From contig DASUFH010000234.1 in assembly GCA_036274645.1 (NCBI GenBank), forward strand, positions 1 to 15,424: a DNA stretch of 15,424 nucleotides, written 5' to 3'. Below are positions 1-7,379 of this stretch, one piece after another. The notes under the pieces were generated by a model, which made no database searches, had not been told where the DNA came from, and saw only the letters and a list, made by a program, of their open reading frames with translations. Both the position numbers and the translations under genes were made by a program. The stretch comes from DASUFH01 sp036274645. Its GTDB lineage: Bacteria; Acidobacteriota; Terriglobia; 20CM-2-55-15. How positions within the stretch are numbered: the first letter of the stretch is position 1; each line of letters opens with the position of its first letter.

Positions 1-672
1 GGCCGCGGCGGCCGGGGGGGCGGTGGTGGTCCGCAGCTTCCCCAGGGGCTGATGGATTACAAGTTCAACATCCAGGGGCCGGATTTTACGGGAACGGAAT
101 ACTCCCAGATGATCCCGAAGGTTGCGCGCGTCGTCATCATCAACACGACCAACAGCAGTGGGGCGTCGCTCGAGACAATGGCCGGGAAGGACCGCGTCCT
201 GATCACCGCTACCCGGAGCGGGTCGGAAGTCAACGACACCATCTTTTACGATCATTTCCTGGCTGCGCTCGCGGATGCCGCCGCCGATGAAGACAAAGAC
301 AAGAAGGTATCGGTCTGGGAAGCCTTCAAATTCGCCGGCGATTCCGTGGACCGTTACTACAAGGAGCAGGGGCGACTGGCCACCGAACATCCCATGCTGT
401 CGGACAACGGGCTGGAGGCGATCAGTAATACCGCCAAGGATCTGCCGGTTCTGGCCCGCTACACCATGATCAATGTCGATCGTCCGGCTACTTCGGCCGA
501 CGTGCGCATGCAGACCCTGCTCGACGAACGGCGGGAAATTGAACTGAAGATCGAAAAACTCCGGCTGGACGAAGGAAAGCTTGGAGCCGACGAGTTCAAC
601 AGTCAACTGCAGGAACTCTTCCTCAAGCTGGCCCAGAAGACCGCGGAAATCCGTCAGCTGGAGAAGAAATAA
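1..672 (+). CDS. C-terminal part of a caspase/legumain-like (C13-like) peptidase-fold protein, 5' end outside window
   Basis: The frame is open from base 1, so the gene begins upstream and the ATG at 52 is internal (residue numbers below count from it). A Gly/Pro-rich linker (GRGGRGGGGPQLPQGL) leads into a segment resembling the C-terminal half of bacterial C13/caspase-like domains: strand RVVIINTTNSSG (about 27-38), then RVLITATRSGSE (48-59), then an alpha-rich part with RLATEHPMLSDNG (108-120). At the place where active members carry the Cys nucleophile (A-C-E-S-G in legumains) this protein reads T-T-N-S-S-G, so it may be inactive. Residues 79-90 (DEDKDKKVSVWE) match a 12-residue EF-hand calcium loop with D79, D81, D83 and E90. 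Residues about 155-206 look like a charged coiled coil. It lies directly against the TPR-peptidase gene. The family call is from remembered sequence patterns and is moderate; catalytic His, signal peptide and length cannot be seen. Confidence 0.6.
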   Translation, partial: GRGGRGGGGGPQLPQGLMDYKFNIQGPDFTGTEYSQMIPKVARVVIINTTNSSGASLETMAGKDRVLITATRSGSEVNDTIFYDHFLAALADAAADEDKDKKVSVWEAFKFAGDSVDRYYKEQGRLATEHPMLSDNGLEAISNTAKDLPVLARYTMINVDRPATSADVRMQTLLDERREIELKIEKLRLDEGKLGADEFNSQLQELFLKLAQKTAEIRQLEKK

Positions 673-3273
673 ATGGGGAGGTTCTTGCGTTCCTGGAAGC
701 TCCTCGCGGTTCTGGTCTTTTGTATTTCATGCCGGGCCGGCGGCGCCGTCCGGCAGGCCAGCGTGCCCGAAGCTGTGGAGATGGTCCACAAAGGGGAATA
801 CAAGGATGCCGGCCCGATTCTCGAACAGGCGGTGGCCGGCGGTTCAAACGATCCCGCCGTGGTCCAGGGGCTCTATGAGTTCTGGACCCGCCAGGGTCAA
901 TACACCGTAGCCCGCGACCGGTTCGAAGCATGGAGCAAAGCGCGCCCGACGTCCGCGCCAATCCGGCTGGCGGCTGCGCGGGTGAACCGTTCCACCGGAA
1001 ACTATGCGGCGGCCATCGCTCATGCCGACGCCGTTCCCACCGTGGCGGCGTGCGCAAACACGAACGACAAGGGCAATATGACGCCCGCGGCGTCGCTCAG
1101 CGTTGCGGCGCGGGTCGAGAAGGCGCATGCGCTCGAGGAGAGCGGGAAGCGCGGCGAATCCCTCGCGATCTTCCAGACGCTCATTGACGAGTACACCAAC
1201 AAGTGCTCCAACGTCTGGACGCCCTCCAGTCTCGTCAACGTGGCCGAGGCCCTGCGCGCGACCGAGGATTTCCATGGCGCCAACGACACACTCAAGACGG
1301 CGCGCAGCGCGGATAGTCAGAACGCCGACCTGTTTGTGCTCTGGGGCGATCTGCTCCTCGAGAAGTACAACGAACCGGAGGCGATCGACAGCTATCGCGA
1401 TGCCTTGAACATCAATCCGAATATCGCGGAAGCCCACCTGGGACTGTTCAAGGCTCTCGAACTGACCGATCCGGAAGGCGCCGCCAAGGAACTGGACACC
1501 ACCTTCCAGATCAACCCGAATCTGATTACCGCCCACCTGACCGTGGCCGCGTCGCGCGTCGAGGCGGAGGAGTACGACAAAGCCATCGAAGCGATCAACG
1601 AGGCGCTCAAGATCAATCCGCAGTCGACCCCGGCCTACAGCCTGCTGGCCGCGGTGAATTTCCTGCGCGGCAATACCGCCGAATACGAAAAATATTCAAA
1701 GAAGGTTCTGGAGATCAATCCGCTCGACAGCGGTCTCTATTACACGCTCGCCGACAGCGCGGTATCGCTGCGCCTGTACAAGGAAGCGGTGGGCTTCGCC
1801 CGCCAGGCGGTCCAGATCAATCCGCGCGACTGGCGTTCGCAGAACATCCTGGGCGTCAACCTGCTGCGTCTGGGCGAGGAAAAGGAAGGGCAGGAGGTTC
1901 TCGAGAACGCGTTTGTCGGGGACCCGTTCAACATCTGGACGTACAACACGCTGAAGCTGCTGACCAGTTTTGCCAGCTTCGAACGCCTGGAGACGCCGCA
2001 CTTTCAGGTGAAGCTGCATCGAAAGGAAAGCGCCGCGCTGCGTCCGTATGTGACGGAGACGCTCGAGAAGGCCTACGCCACGCTCACTAAGAAATACGAA
2101 TTCACCCCGGAAGGGCCGATCACGTTCGAGATGTTTCCCGATCACGCCGATTTCGCGGTCCGTATTCTCGGGATGCCGGGGATCGGCGCGCTTGGCGTGT
2201 GCTTCGGCAAGGTGTTCGCGATGGATTCGCCGTCGGCGCGTCCGCCCAACGAGTTCAACTGGGGCAGCACGCTGTGGCATGAATTCACGCACGTCATCAC
2301 CCTGCAGATGACCGACCACAAGATACCGCGCTGGTTCTCCGAAGGCCTGTCGGTGTCCGAGGAGCGAAAAGGGTTTCCGGGCTGGGGCGACGACATGAAA
2401 GCGGAGTTCCTGATGGCGATCAAGGAAAAGAAGTTCCTGCCGATCGCCGACCTGAACAACGGGTTCATTCATCCGACGTTCCCGGAGCAGGTGATCATTT
2501 CCTATTACCAGGCGTCGCTGGTGGCGGATTTCATTCAGGACAAGTGGGGATTTCCGTCCATCCGCAAGATGCTGCTTTCATACAAAGCGGGACGTTCGAC
2601 TTCCGAAGTGTTCAAGGAAGTCCTTAATGTGAGTCTGACCGAATTCGACGGCGAGTTCAGCAAGTGGGTTAACGCGCGGGTTGCCGGCATTGATTTCGAA
2701 GCCTACGGGAAGATGGTGACTGAAGGCGAAGAGGCGCTCAAAGCCGGTGAAACGGACAAGGCGATCGACGCATTGTCGAAGGCGATCGCGATGTATCCCG
2801 AGCAGTACGATGTCCACAACCCCTATGAGACGCTGGCGCAGGCGTACCTGAAAAAGGGAGACAAGAAATCGGCGATCGAAACGCTGAAGAAGCTGCTGAC
2901 CTGGTCGGAGACCAGTTTTGGTTCGAACATGGCGTTGGCGAAATTGCTGGAAGAGCAGGGGGACCTGGCGGGCGCGACAACCGCGCTTGAAGGGGCCATG
3001 TATATCCAGCCTTTGACGACCGCCGGAATGGACGCCCATAGGACGCTGGGGGCGTTACTGCTTGCCCAGAAACGGTTTGCGGAGGCCGCCCGGGAGTTCG
3101 AGACGCTGCTGGCGTTGAACGCTCCGGACCGCGCCGGCGCTTACTACAATCTCGCCGAAGCCAAATTCGGAGATGGCAGAACCGACGAAGCCCGTAAGGA
3201 TGTCTTCGAGGCTCTCAAGATCGCGCCGTCATTCGAGCCGGCCCAGGAACTTTTACTTAAACTTGTGAGGTAA
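673..3273 (+). CDS. Exported TPR protein with central gluzincin (peptidase MA-like) domain
   Basis: This 866-residue protein starts with a signal-like segment (R3, R6, K9, then LLAVLVFCISC), so it is probably exported; C20 could be a lipidation site, but the lipobox is poor (Cys at -3). Residues about 30-430 are TPR repeats, seen as recurring (A/E)AI..Y..AL.INP signatures. A zinc-peptidase domain follows (about 440-675): H536-E537-F-T-H540 with E557 in WFSEGLS 17 residues after H540, the arrangement of the peptidase MA-like family (PF13485), so metal ligands and catalytic Glu are all present. More TPRs fill about 690-860. The ATG abuts the upstream TAA with no gap, and a GGAG at 660-663 lies 9 nt before it, so the two genes are likely translationally coupled. 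The substrate is unknown. Placement before a MoxR/vWA set suggests a role in assembly or proteolysis of envelope proteins, which is inference. Confidence 0.88.
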   Translation: MGRFLRSWKLLAVLVFCISCRAGGAVRQASVPEAVEMVHKGEYKDAGPILEQAVAGGSNDPAVVQGLYEFWTRQGQYTVARDRFEAWSKARPTSAPIRLAAARVNRSTGNYAAAIAHADAVPTVAACANTNDKGNMTPAASLSVAARVEKAHALEESGKRGESLAIFQTLIDEYTNKCSNVWTPSSLVNVAEALRATEDFHGANDTLKTARSADSQNADLFVLWGDLLLEKYNEPEAIDSYRDALNINPNIAEAHLGLFKALELTDPEGAAKELDTTFQINPNLITAHLTVAASRVEAEEYDKAIEAINEALKINPQSTPAYSLLAAVNFLRGNTAEYEKYSKKVLEINPLDSGLYYTLADSAVSLRLYKEAVGFARQAVQINPRDWRSQNILGVNLLRLGEEKEGQEVLENAFVGDPFNIWTYNTLKLLTSFASFERLETPHFQVKLHRKESAALRPYVTETLEKAYATLTKKYEFTPEGPITFEMFPDHADFAVRILGMPGIGALGVCFGKVFAMDSPSARPPNEFNWGSTLWHEFTHVITLQMTDHKIPRWFSEGLSVSEERKGFPGWGDDMKAEFLMAIKEKKFLPIADLNNGFIHPTFPEQVIISYYQASLVADFIQDKWGFPSIRKMLLSYKAGRSTSEVFKEVLNVSLTEFDGEFSKWVNARVAGIDFEAYGKMVTEGEEALKAGETDKAIDALSKAIAMYPEQYDVHNPYETLAQAYLKKGDKKSAIETLKKLLTWSETSFGSNMALAKLLEEQGDLAGATTALEGAMYIQPLTTAGMDAHRTLGALLLAQKRFAEAAREFETLLALNAPDRAGAYYNLAEAKFGDGRTDEARKDVFEALKIAPSFEPAQELLLKLVR
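3266..3270 (+). promoter_or_regulatory. Ribosome binding site that supports the GTG start of the MoxR gene
   Basis: TGAGG overlaps the last codons of the TPR-peptidase gene and sits 8 nt before the GTG at 3279. The second GTG at 3291 has no comparable site, so 3279 is preferred. Confidence 0.6.
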
Positions 3274-3278
3274 TTTTC

Positions 3279-4304
3279 GTGCAATCAAGCGTGGAGCAAC
3301 AAAAGGAACTCGAAATCGTCGAGCGCTTTCATAACGATCTGAAGCGGATTGACACTGAAGTCCGCAAGATCATCGTCGGGCAGAAAGACGTCGTGGAGCA
3401 GGTCATGATGTCGCTGATGACGGGTGGAAACTCGATCATCACCGGCGTTCCGGGTCTCGCCAAGACGCTGTTGATCGCAACGATCGCGCAGGTTCTGCAC
3501 CTGAATTTCAAACGTATCCAGTTCACGCCCGACCTGATGCCGGCCGATATCACGGGCGGCGAAATCATCGAGGAAGACAAGGCCACCGGCAAGCGTCAGC
3601 GGGTCTTCGTGAAAGGGCCGATCTTTTCCAACATCATTCTGGCGGACGAAATCAACCGTACGCCGCCCAAGACGCAGTCCGCGCTGCTGGAGGCCATGCA
3701 GGAGCGTTCGGTGACTGTGGAAGGCACGACTTATCCCCTGGATCCGCCGTTTTTCGTTCTGGCGACGCAGAACCCGATTGAACTGGAAGGAACCTATCCG
3801 CTGCCGGAAGCGCAGCTGGACCGGTTCATGTTCAACATCGTGATCGACTATCTGTCGGAGTCCGAGGAGATGCAGGTCGTCAACCAGACGACGTCGGTTC
3901 AGAACGTGAAGTTCGAAAAGACAATCAGCGGTCCGGAGATCATCGAGTTCCAGCGCCTGATCCGCAAGATGCCGATTGCGGAATCCATCACGAAGTACGC
4001 GGTCCAGTTGGCCCGGACGAGCCGTCCGTCGCTGCCGAATCCGCCGGACTTCATCAAGAAGTACGTCAACTACGGCGCCAGCCTGCGGGCGTCGCAGTTC
4101 CTGGTGTTGGGCGCGAAGGCGCGCGCGTTGATGAACGGGCGCTATAACGTTTCGGTCGAAGATATCCAGGCGGTTGCGTATCCCGTTTTCCGTCACCGTA
4201 TCCTGACGAACTTCCATGCGGAGTCGGAAGGCGTGACGTCGGAACACATCATCAAGCAGCTGATCGAAACCGTTCCGGCGCCGAAATCCGGGATCAAGGA
4301 ATAA
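3279..4304 (+). CDS. MoxR-family AAA+ ATPase
   Basis: This is a 341-residue cytoplasmic AAA+ ATPase of the MoxR group (relatives RavA, CbbQ and NorQ), a family that usually remodels or helps activate partner proteins together with vWA-domain adaptors. Visible motifs are Walker A GVPGLAKT (56-63; the Ala before the Lys is common in MoxR), the FTPDLMPADITGGE segment (82-95), Walker B IILADEIN (119-126, D123/E124), sensor 1 ATQNP (162-166), an arginine-finger candidate in LPEAQLDRFM (R182) and a sensor 2-like GASLRASQF near the C-terminus. Length is typical for the family. The start is GTG, 5 nt behind the previous stop. The DUF58 gene follows after 6 nt, the usual MoxR-DUF58 pairing. No specific orthologue name can be given from sequence alone. 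Confidence 0.95.
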   Translation: MQSSVEQQKELEIVERFHNDLKRIDTEVRKIIVGQKDVVEQVMMSLMTGGNSIITGVPGLAKTLLIATIAQVLHLNFKRIQFTPDLMPADITGGEIIEEDKATGKRQRVFVKGPIFSNIILADEINRTPPKTQSALLEAMQERSVTVEGTTYPLDPPFFVLATQNPIELEGTYPLPEAQLDRFMFNIVIDYLSESEEMQVVNQTTSVQNVKFEKTISGPEIIEFQRLIRKMPIAESITKYAVQLARTSRPSLPNPPDFIKKYVNYGASLRASQFLVLGAKARALMNGRYNVSVEDIQAVAYPVFRHRILTNFHAESEGVTSEHIIKQLIETVPAPKSGIKE

Positions 4305-4310
4305 CCGCGA

Positions 4311-5222
4311 ATGGCCGCTCCTGTAGCTGAAAAAGTATCGAATCGCTTCATCGATCCCAAGGTTCTGATCCGGATTCAGAACATGGAGCTGGTGGCGCGC
4401 ACGGTGGTCGAGGGGTTCGTCCAGGGACTCCACCGTTCGCCGTACCTGGGGTTCAGCGTCGATTTTGCGGCGTATCGCGCCTACGTGCCCGGCGACGAGA
4501 TCAAGCGCGTCGACTGGAACGTTTACGGCCGCACCGACAAGTTGTACATCAAGCTGTTCGAAGGCGAGACCAACACGAAGGTTCTCATTCTCGTCGACGT
4601 CAGCGGTTCGATGAACTACTCGTCGGGCGCCGTATCCAAGCTGGACTATGCCCGCATGCTGGCGGCGTGCCTGTCGTACTTTGCGTACCACCAGCGCGAC
4701 GCCGTCGGCCTGCTGACGTTCGACACGGACGTTGTGAAATACGTCCCGTCAAGCCGGCGCCGCGGCCAGCTGCTGACGATCCTTTCCGAAATTGACCGGA
4801 TCGTCGCCAGCAAGGAAACCGAATTCCGGAAGCCGCTGCATTACCTGGCCGAGATGCTCAACCGGCGGGGGTTGATCATCGTGATTTCGGATTTCTACGA
4901 TGAGCCCGAGAACATCGTGAACGGGCTCAAGGTGCTCAAGACGAAAGGCAATGACGTGGTGGCGTTCCACGTCATGGACAACTTCGAGCTGACGTTTCCG
5001 TTTGCGGAGATGGCGCAGTTCGAAGATCTGGAAACCGACCGCAAGATGCATGTGATCCCGGAATACCTTCGCAATCAGTATCTGAAGATCCTGAACGAGC
5101 ATATCGACAAGTTGCAGAAGGAACTCACGAGCGCGCGGATCGACTACCAGTTGATGAATACATCGGATCCGCTCGACTCCGGGTTGTTCAAATATCTGGC
5201 GGCGCGATCCGCCACGGTTTAG
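4311..5222 (+). CDS. DUF58 / vWA-like protein with intact MIDAS
   Basis: This 303-residue protein has no transmembrane segment and should be cytoplasmic or membrane-peripheral. Its N-terminal half carries the DUF58 (PF01882) signature DFAAYRAYVPGDEIKRVDWN (51-70), followed by GRTDKLYIKLFEGETN. A vWA-like fold then begins with VLILVDVSGSMNYS, holding a DxSxS metal site (D96, S98, S100); a later strand GLIIVISDFYDE supplies a typical acidic loop. The C-terminal SDPLDSGLFKYLAAR is also usual for the family. In known pairs the MoxR ATPase acts on or with such vWA proteins, so this is the likely partner of the gene before it. The ATG at 4311 has AAGGA at 4296-4300, 10 nt upstream. Members of this family often have N-terminal membrane helices; this one does not. 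Confidence 0.93.
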   Translation: MAAPVAEKVSNRFIDPKVLIRIQNMELVARTVVEGFVQGLHRSPYLGFSVDFAAYRAYVPGDEIKRVDWNVYGRTDKLYIKLFEGETNTKVLILVDVSGSMNYSSGAVSKLDYARMLAACLSYFAYHQRDAVGLLTFDTDVVKYVPSSRRRGQLLTILSEIDRIVASKETEFRKPLHYLAEMLNRRGLIIVISDFYDEPENIVNGLKVLKTKGNDVVAFHVMDNFELTFPFAEMAQFEDLETDRKMHVIPEYLRNQYLKILNEHIDKLQKELTSARIDYQLMNTSDPLDSGLFKYLAARSATV

Positions 5223-5240
5223 TTCGCGGCAGGGGACGTC

Positions 5241-7328
5241 ATGGGCTTATTGAATCCACTTTTTCTGATCGGATCGGTCGTGCTGGCCGTGCCGATTCTC
5301 GTGCACCTGGTGCGGCGCGAACGGTCGGAGATCATCCATTTCAGTTCGCTGATGTTCCTGCTGAAAGTGCCCAAGCAGGTGGTGCGGCAGCAGAAGCTGA
5401 AGAACCTCCTGCTGATGCTGCTGCGTCTCGGCATCTTCGCGCTGCTGGTTCTGGCGTTCACGCGGCCGTTTATGGCCTACACCCCGCCGAAGCCGGGCGA
5501 CACCGGAACCGGCGACGCCAATATCGTGATGCTCCTCGACAATTCGATGAGTATGCGTTATGGCAATCACTTCGATCGTCTCAAGGAAGAAGCCCGGAAA
5601 CGCATCGACGGGATGGGCGCCAACGACCGGATGATCATTGTGGGATTCAGTGACGCGGCCACGGTCCTGGCGACGCCGAATTCGACCAACTCGGTGTGGA
5701 GAACGGACAAGAATCAGTTGAAGTCCATGCTGGGCACCCTGGAGTTGTCCTTCAACGGGACCCGCTATTTCGACGCCTTCGTGACCGCGGATCGTTACTT
5801 TTCCCAGGCCCCGGCCGGCCCAAGGAAACTGGTGGTGATTTCCGATTTCCAGCGAAACGGCTGGAACCGGACGAGTCACGAGAACGTGATTGGAAAAGAA
5901 GTCCAGACCGAGATGGTGTCGGTCGCCGAAGAGAATCCGAATAACCTGGGCATTGAGAGTGTCAGCGCGGACGCGGCGTCGTTCACCCGGACGTATTCGG
6001 GCCGCATCGTGGCCCGGATTCGTAATTACAAGAAGGTTGAGGCCAAGGATGTGCCGGTCACGCTGACCGTCAATGGCAGTCCAATGGGCCGGCGGATGGT
6101 GACGCTCCCCGCGAATGGCTCGAGCCTGGCGGAGTTTTCAGGGTTTGACCTGCCGGTGGGTCTCTCGAAGGCCGCTGTGGCGATCGAAGCGGACGACCCG
6201 CTGAAAGAAGACAACATGTTCGTGCTCGCCCTGGAGCGCCGGGAAAAGCTGAAGGTGCTCGTGGTGGACAACGGCCGCAAGGAAGAGAGCTTCCAGTTGC
6301 GCACCGCGCTGACCGCAAGCGACACGCTGCCGTTTCAGGTTGCCGCTGTTCCGGCCGGACAGCTCACTCCCGAGGAACTGGTCAACCATCAGGTCGTCAT
6401 CATCAACGATGTGCCCCGCCTGAACGATGCAGTGTGGAAGCGGATGGAAGAACTGCGAAAGACCGGGCAGGGACAGTTCGTGATTCTGGCGCAGAACGCC
6501 AAAATGGACTGGTGGGGCGCCCAGGCCAGTTTCCCGGTGAAGCCGACCCGGCAGATCATCGTCCGACAGGATCGTGGGCAGCCCTTCGTTTCTGTCACGA
6601 ATTACGACCGGAACCACTCGATCTTCAAGCCGTTCGAGAAGAGCGCGAAGCTGACGATGAGCGTGGCTGAGTTCTTTGCCTACATCGAGGTCCAGCCGCA
6701 GCCGGGCGCTTCGGTCATGGCGCGGTTCGATGACGGCTCGCCGTTTCTGGTGGAATCGAAGCCGGAGGATCGCGGCCTGATCGTCATGGCATCGACCGTG
6801 CACAACCTGGCGTGGAGCGATCTGGCGCTGAAAATTTCCTTCCCTCCGCTGATTCACGAGATCGTTCGGTACCTTTCGGGATATAACGACGCGCGCAGCT
6901 GGTATTCGATGGGCGAAGGGGTGCCGATCACCGGAAGCGTGGAGGGAACCGCCGCCTCGGTCAAGACACCCGCGGGCGAGCGGGAATCGCTGGGCGACAT
7001 CAAGCCCGGACAGCAGAAGTTTTACTCGCCGGCCGTTCCCGGTTTCTATGATGTTCAGGTCGGAAAGGACCTGAGACTGTTCGCCGTCGACCCGCAGATG
7101 AACGAGGGAAATCTCGAAGCGATGTTGCCGGAGGATCTGCTGGCGGGAGTCCAGCGGCTGGATGAAGGAAAGGCCTCGGATATCCTGGCGCCCAATGCGC
7201 AGGAAGAACATGCCCGCCGTTCGCTGACATGGTGGTATCTGTTGCTGGCCGCCATACTGTTCGGTATTTCGGAGATATTTATAGCCAATCGCACGCAACG
7301 TTCGCAAATCGAGCCGCGCCGGGCATAA
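5241..7328 (+). CDS. BatA-like membrane protein with vWA domain and GATase1-like region
   Basis: This is a 695-residue membrane protein. The N-terminus (about 1-80) matches the BatA domain (PF07584): a first helix in NPLFLIGSVVLAVPILVHL, the conserved HFSSLMFL, and a second helix at about 55-75. A vWA domain follows, with MIDAS D100-N-S102-M-S104 in VMLLDNSMSMRYG and LVVISDFQRNGW later. From about 234 there is a beta-rich segment (NNLGIESVSAD onwards) of the kind seen after vWA domains in these proteins. At about 337-400 (LKVLVVDNG, VVIINDVP) the pattern resembles a class I glutamine amidotransferase-like fold, probably without catalysis; this is tentative. One helix near the end (about 662-682) anchors the C-terminus. 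AGGGGA at 5231-5236 precedes the ATG. Two vWA proteins next to one MoxR gene suggest a cytoplasmic and a membrane adaptor for the same ATPase. Confidence 0.9.
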   Translation: MGLLNPLFLIGSVVLAVPILVHLVRRERSEIIHFSSLMFLLKVPKQVVRQQKLKNLLLMLLRLGIFALLVLAFTRPFMAYTPPKPGDTGTGDANIVMLLDNSMSMRYGNHFDRLKEEARKRIDGMGANDRMIIVGFSDAATVLATPNSTNSVWRTDKNQLKSMLGTLELSFNGTRYFDAFVTADRYFSQAPAGPRKLVVISDFQRNGWNRTSHENVIGKEVQTEMVSVAEENPNNLGIESVSADAASFTRTYSGRIVARIRNYKKVEAKDVPVTLTVNGSPMGRRMVTLPANGSSLAEFSGFDLPVGLSKAAVAIEADDPLKEDNMFVLALERREKLKVLVVDNGRKEESFQLRTALTASDTLPFQVAAVPAGQLTPEELVNHQVVIINDVPRLNDAVWKRMEELRKTGQGQFVILAQNAKMDWWGAQASFPVKPTRQIIVRQDRGQPFVSVTNYDRNHSIFKPFEKSAKLTMSVAEFFAYIEVQPQPGASVMARFDDGSPFLVESKPEDRGLIVMASTVHNLAWSDLALKISFPPLIHEIVRYLSGYNDARSWYSMGEGVPITGSVEGTAASVKTPAGERESLGDIKPGQQKFYSPAVPGFYDVQVGKDLRLFAVDPQMNEGNLEAMLPEDLLAGVQRLDEGKASDILAPNAQEEHARRSLTWWYLLLAAILFGISEIFIANRTQRSQIEPRRA

Positions 7329-7379
7329 CCGGCGCTTTGCAGCCGTCGAGACCGGAAAACCGTCTGCCAGGAGAAACGC

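Noticed and set aside
52..54. ATG at 52 as a true gene start
   Set aside because: The frame stays open to base 1, there is no ribosome binding site before it, and the protein would begin in the middle of a domain.
3285..4691. 468-codon minus-strand open frame
   Set aside because: Mirror of the MoxR and DUF58 genes, both of which have clear family motifs on the plus strand.
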